6,102 bases of DNA, taken from an uncultured Lentisphaeria bacterium. Lineage in GTDB: Bacteria > Verrucomicrobiota > Lentisphaeria > Victivallales > UBA1829. The notes beneath the pieces are model-generated. The model worked only from the letters and a program-made list of their open reading frames with translations, made no database searches and was not told the DNA's origin. The stretch lies in assembly GCA_905197955.1 (NCBI GenBank), contig CAJKAR010000090.1, forward strand, positions 1 to 6,102, in the 5' to 3' direction. Below, piece after piece: positions 5,969-6,102 of this stretch (positions within the stretch are counted from its first letter, which is position 1; each line of letters starts with the position of its first letter). Both the position numbers and the translations under genes were made by a program.

Positions 5969-6102
5969 TCACCTCGTTTTCCAGTCTCCGGATACGATAA
6001 CTTTGGCTGTTTCCGGCAGATGATTCATGGTGTAGATCCATGCCTGTACAGTCGAACCGTCCGGCAGGCGGAAATCCGTCAGAACACGATCATAGAGGCG
6101 AG
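5969..6102 (-). CDS. Gamma-glutamylcyclotransferase/AIG2-like family protein, C-terminal part (5' end outside window)
   Basis: Reading from the right edge, 43 codons stay open to a TGA at 5971-5969. The translated tail runs from RLYDRVL through a strand pair around DGSTVQAWIYTMN to SGDWKTR. An 'R-V-x-V...DG...AW-Y' block followed by a terminal 'SGDW' is typical of the small beta-barrel GGCT/AIG2-like fold, whose members release 5-oxoproline from gamma-glutamyl compounds or act on related amides. The catalytic glutamate expected in this fold lies upstream, outside the window, so activity cannot be judged. The stop codon is 3 bases before the next start and overlaps that gene's ribosome binding site, so the two genes are probably co-transcribed. 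The family call rests on a short fragment. Confidence 0.6.
   Translation of the reverse strand, partial: RLYDRVLTDFRLPDGSTVQAWIYTMNHLPETAKVIVSGDWKTR

Overview
All supported genes in this window lie on the minus strand, so transcription runs from high to low coordinates. The genes have strong, well-spaced Shine-Dalgarno sites. GC content is roughly 50% in most places, with two AT-rich patches near 35% (about 50-250 and 4680-4980). This fits a bacterial chromosome or large accessory element. I cannot name a taxon from the sequence. No integrase, transposase, tRNA, rRNA, CRISPR array or replication origin is visible.

Layout in transcription order. At the right edge (5969-6102) is the C-terminal end of a gamma-glutamylcyclotransferase/AIG2-like protein. 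Three bases later comes a 69-residue two-helix membrane protein (5756-5965). After a 108-base gap holding a good extended -10 promoter and a dyad, a compact defence operon begins: a possible 7-codon leader minigene (5644-5667), a small Xre-type regulator (5420-5647), a beta-class DNA adenine methyltransferase of type III Mod type (3959-5404), a RhuM-family protein (2932-3966) and a type III Res subunit with helicase and PD-(D/E)XK nuclease motifs (254-2935). Mod/rhuM and rhuM/res overlap by 8 and 4 bases. At the left edge (51 to about 251), an AT-rich reading frame begins at the res stop codon and resembles the isolated C-terminal (WCX) domain of a WYL regulator.

How the genes may work together: Mod would recognise and methylate a DNA site, and Res would translocate and cleave at unmodified sites. 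The small HTH protein probably controls expression through the dyad at the promoter. RhuM is locked between mod and res by overlapping starts and stops, so it is probably made in step with them; its biochemical role is unknown.

The most notable points are the RhuM gene embedded between mod and res, and the structure of mod itself. Mod's central target-recognition region sits in an AT-rich block and appears to lack a segment of about 60 residues that I expect in close relatives. This suggests a mosaic or internally deleted specificity domain, with all catalytic motifs kept.
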